In this document: piece after piece, positions 7,731 through 8,453 of the stretch
Layout: each line of letters starts with the position of its first letter
Numbering within the stretch: position 1 is the first letter of the stretch
Assembly: GCA_020026215.1 (NCBI GenBank)
Contig: JAHHQT010000079.1
Span: 1 to 8,453 of the forward strand
Direction: 5' to 3'
From: Muribaculaceae bacterium
GTDB taxonomy: Bacteria > Bacteroidota > Bacteroidia > Bacteroidales > Muribaculaceae
Length of the DNA stretch: 8,453 bases
Made by a program: the position numbers and the translations under genes
Notes under the pieces: generated by a model
Told to the model about the DNA's origin: nothing
Seen by the model: only the letters and a program-made list of their open reading frames with translations
The model's database searches: none

Positions 7731-7738
7731 CAAAGGTA
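7731..7738 (-). promoter_or_regulatory. -7 promoter element of lrgAB, inside the longest lrgA reading frame
   Basis: On the minus strand TACCTTTG (7738-7731) matches TAnnTTTG perfectly and continues GCACCCG, a context often seen at Bacteroidota promoters. Transcription would start near 7724 and leave an AT-rich leader of about 29 bases before the ATG at 7695. No clear TTG is found at the -33 distance, which could mean the promoter needs an activator. No other perfect -7 match lies on this strand between 7739 and 7914. Confidence 0.55.
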
Positions 7739-7740
7739 GT

Positions 7741-7820
7741 CATTTTATTTATCATGGGGTATCTTTTTACATTTTGTTTTATGAGAAAGGGTGGAAAACC
7801 GACATTTTGCCATAAAAATG
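7741..7820. repeat. Repeated CATTTT motifs in the lrgA/lrp divergent control region
   Basis: ACATTTTG occurs at 7769-7776 and 7802-7809, exactly 33 bases apart (about three helical turns). A shorter copy, CATTTT, lies at 7741-7746. The copy at 7803-7808 also forms an inverted repeat with AAAATG at 7815-7820 around six bases. AT-rich, helically phased sites are what Lrp-type proteins commonly bind, so these are candidate operators, but short AT-rich repeats also arise by chance. Confidence 0.3.
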
Positions 7821-7859
7821 CCTGAAATTTAAGGGTAATGATAGAATAATGTTATGGAA

Positions 7860-7893
7860 TTGGCTGTTTTTATAAAAAAATGATATATCTTTG
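7860..7893 (+). promoter_or_regulatory. Promoter of the Lrp/AsnC regulator gene
   Basis: TATCTTTG (7886-7893) matches the TAnnTTTG -7 element perfectly, with TTG at 7860-7862 upstream at a 23-base spacing. Transcription from about 7900 gives a short A-rich leader of about 15 bases before the ATG at 7915. Confidence 0.65.
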
Positions 7894-7914
7894 TGAACTA
7901 AATAAAAAACAGAG

Positions 7915-8379
7915 ATGGAGAAGATAGACACTCTTGACAGAAAGATTCTTGATATCGTAATGAAAAACGCACGAATCCCATCAAAAGATGTGGCAGAGGT
8001 CTGTGGCGTTTCGCGTGCAGCCATTCACCAGCGTATTCAGAGAATGATAGACTTAAAGATTATCACAGGGTCAGGTTACCATGTAAATCCTAATATCTTG
8101 GGCTTTACCACTTGCGCCTATATCGGTGTGAATTTGGAAAAAGGTTCAATGTACAAAGATGTAGTTCCTGAATTTGAAAAAATTCCTGAAGTTGTGGAAT
8201 GCCACTTTACTACAGGTCCTTACACAATGATGATTAAACTTTATGCGCGCGACAACCAGCACTTGATGGAATTGTTGAACGGCAAGATTCAGAACATTCA
8301 CGGTGTAGTAGGTACTGAGACATTGATTTCGTTGGAACAAAGCATGATTCGCGAAATTCCTATCAAATACGAAGAATAA
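7915..8379 (+). CDS. Lrp/AsnC-family transcriptional regulator
   Basis: 154 residues, the usual length. Residues 3-52 are the winged helix-turn-helix (LDRKILDIV at 7-15; SKDVAEVCGVSRAAIHQRI at 23-41 is the DNA-reading part). Residues about 66-145 are the ligand-binding RAM domain (Lrp/AsnC C-terminal). Such proteins form dimers and octamers, bind amino acids or other small metabolites, and wrap DNA. At the ligand-site turn the common GxYD is GPYT (101-104), so the acidic residue is missing, which may mean another effector or none. It is divergent from lrgAB, and local control of lrgAB and of itself is the natural guess from position. Its own promoter and terminator make it a single-gene unit. 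Effector and targets are unknown. Confidence 0.95.
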   Translation: MEKIDTLDRKILDIVMKNARIPSKDVAEVCGVSRAAIHQRIQRMIDLKIITGSGYHVNPNILGFTTCAYIGVNLEKGSMYKDVVPEFEKIPEVVECHFTTGPYTMMIKLYARDNQHLMELLNGKIQNIHGVVGTETLISLEQSMIREIPIKYEE

Positions 8380-8402
8380 ACATAAAAACATAACTGCAAT
8401 TT

Positions 8403-8434
8403 GTCTTCCAATCAATTCGGTTGGGAGACTTTTT
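8403..8434 (+). terminator. Rho-independent terminator of the Lrp/AsnC gene
   Basis: GTCTTCCAA (8403-8411) pairs with TTGGGAGAC (8421-8429) with a single G-U wobble, around a 9-base loop, and is followed by five T residues. It begins 23 bases past the stop codon. Confidence 0.85.
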
Positions 8435-8453
8435 GTTTATATTGGGTGTTTTA

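Overview
The window looks like ordinary chromosomal DNA of a Bacteroidota bacterium, most likely order Bacteroidales (a Prevotella- or Bacteroides-like organism; I cannot fix the genus). Four perfect or near-perfect TAnnTTTG -7 elements lie just upstream of genes, no start codon has a Shine-Dalgarno sequence, and one gene encodes a carboxypeptidase-regulatory-like/plug/beta-barrel outer-membrane protein of a type typical of this phylum.

Layout. Positions 1-1503 (minus) hold the N-terminal 501 residues of a superfamily 1B (RecD/Pif1-like) DNA helicase, cut by the left edge of the window. After an 82-bp gap containing the helicase promoter comes a 963-residue TonB-receptor-like outer-membrane beta-barrel protein (4477-1586, minus) with a histidine-rich C-terminal tail. 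A 224-bp divergent promoter region separates it from an MsbA-type ABC exporter with fused membrane and ATPase domains (4702-6534, plus). The exporter ends in a strong hairpin terminator that also works as the 3' boundary of the convergent lrgAB pair (lrgB 7340-6645, lrgA about 7695-7324, minus). An Lrp/AsnC-family regulator (7915-8379, plus) is transcribed divergently from lrgAB and ends in its own hairpin terminator. The last 18 bases hold nothing I can call. No intergenic stretch exceeds 300 bases, and I see no RNA gene, insertion sequence, CRISPR array or phage gene.

How the parts relate. The clearest functional unit is the lrgAB pair plus the divergent Lrp-type regulator. The two membrane genes overlap, so they are probably translationally coupled, and the regulator is well placed to control them from the shared region, which carries repeated CATTTT motifs. 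LrgAB proteins were first described as holin/antiholin-like, and several homologues are now known to move small organic acids (pyruvate, glycolate/glycerate); the substrate here cannot be read from sequence. The outer-membrane protein and the ABC exporter both act on the envelope and share a divergent promoter region, but nothing shows that they work together. The helicase belongs to DNA maintenance and appears unrelated.

I did not find a new multi-gene system. The points most worth a second look are the probable mis-start of lrgA (a good promoter lies inside the longest reading frame), the His-rich tail of the outer-membrane protein, the repeats between lrgA and the Lrp gene, and a perfect 20-bp palindrome behind lrgB.
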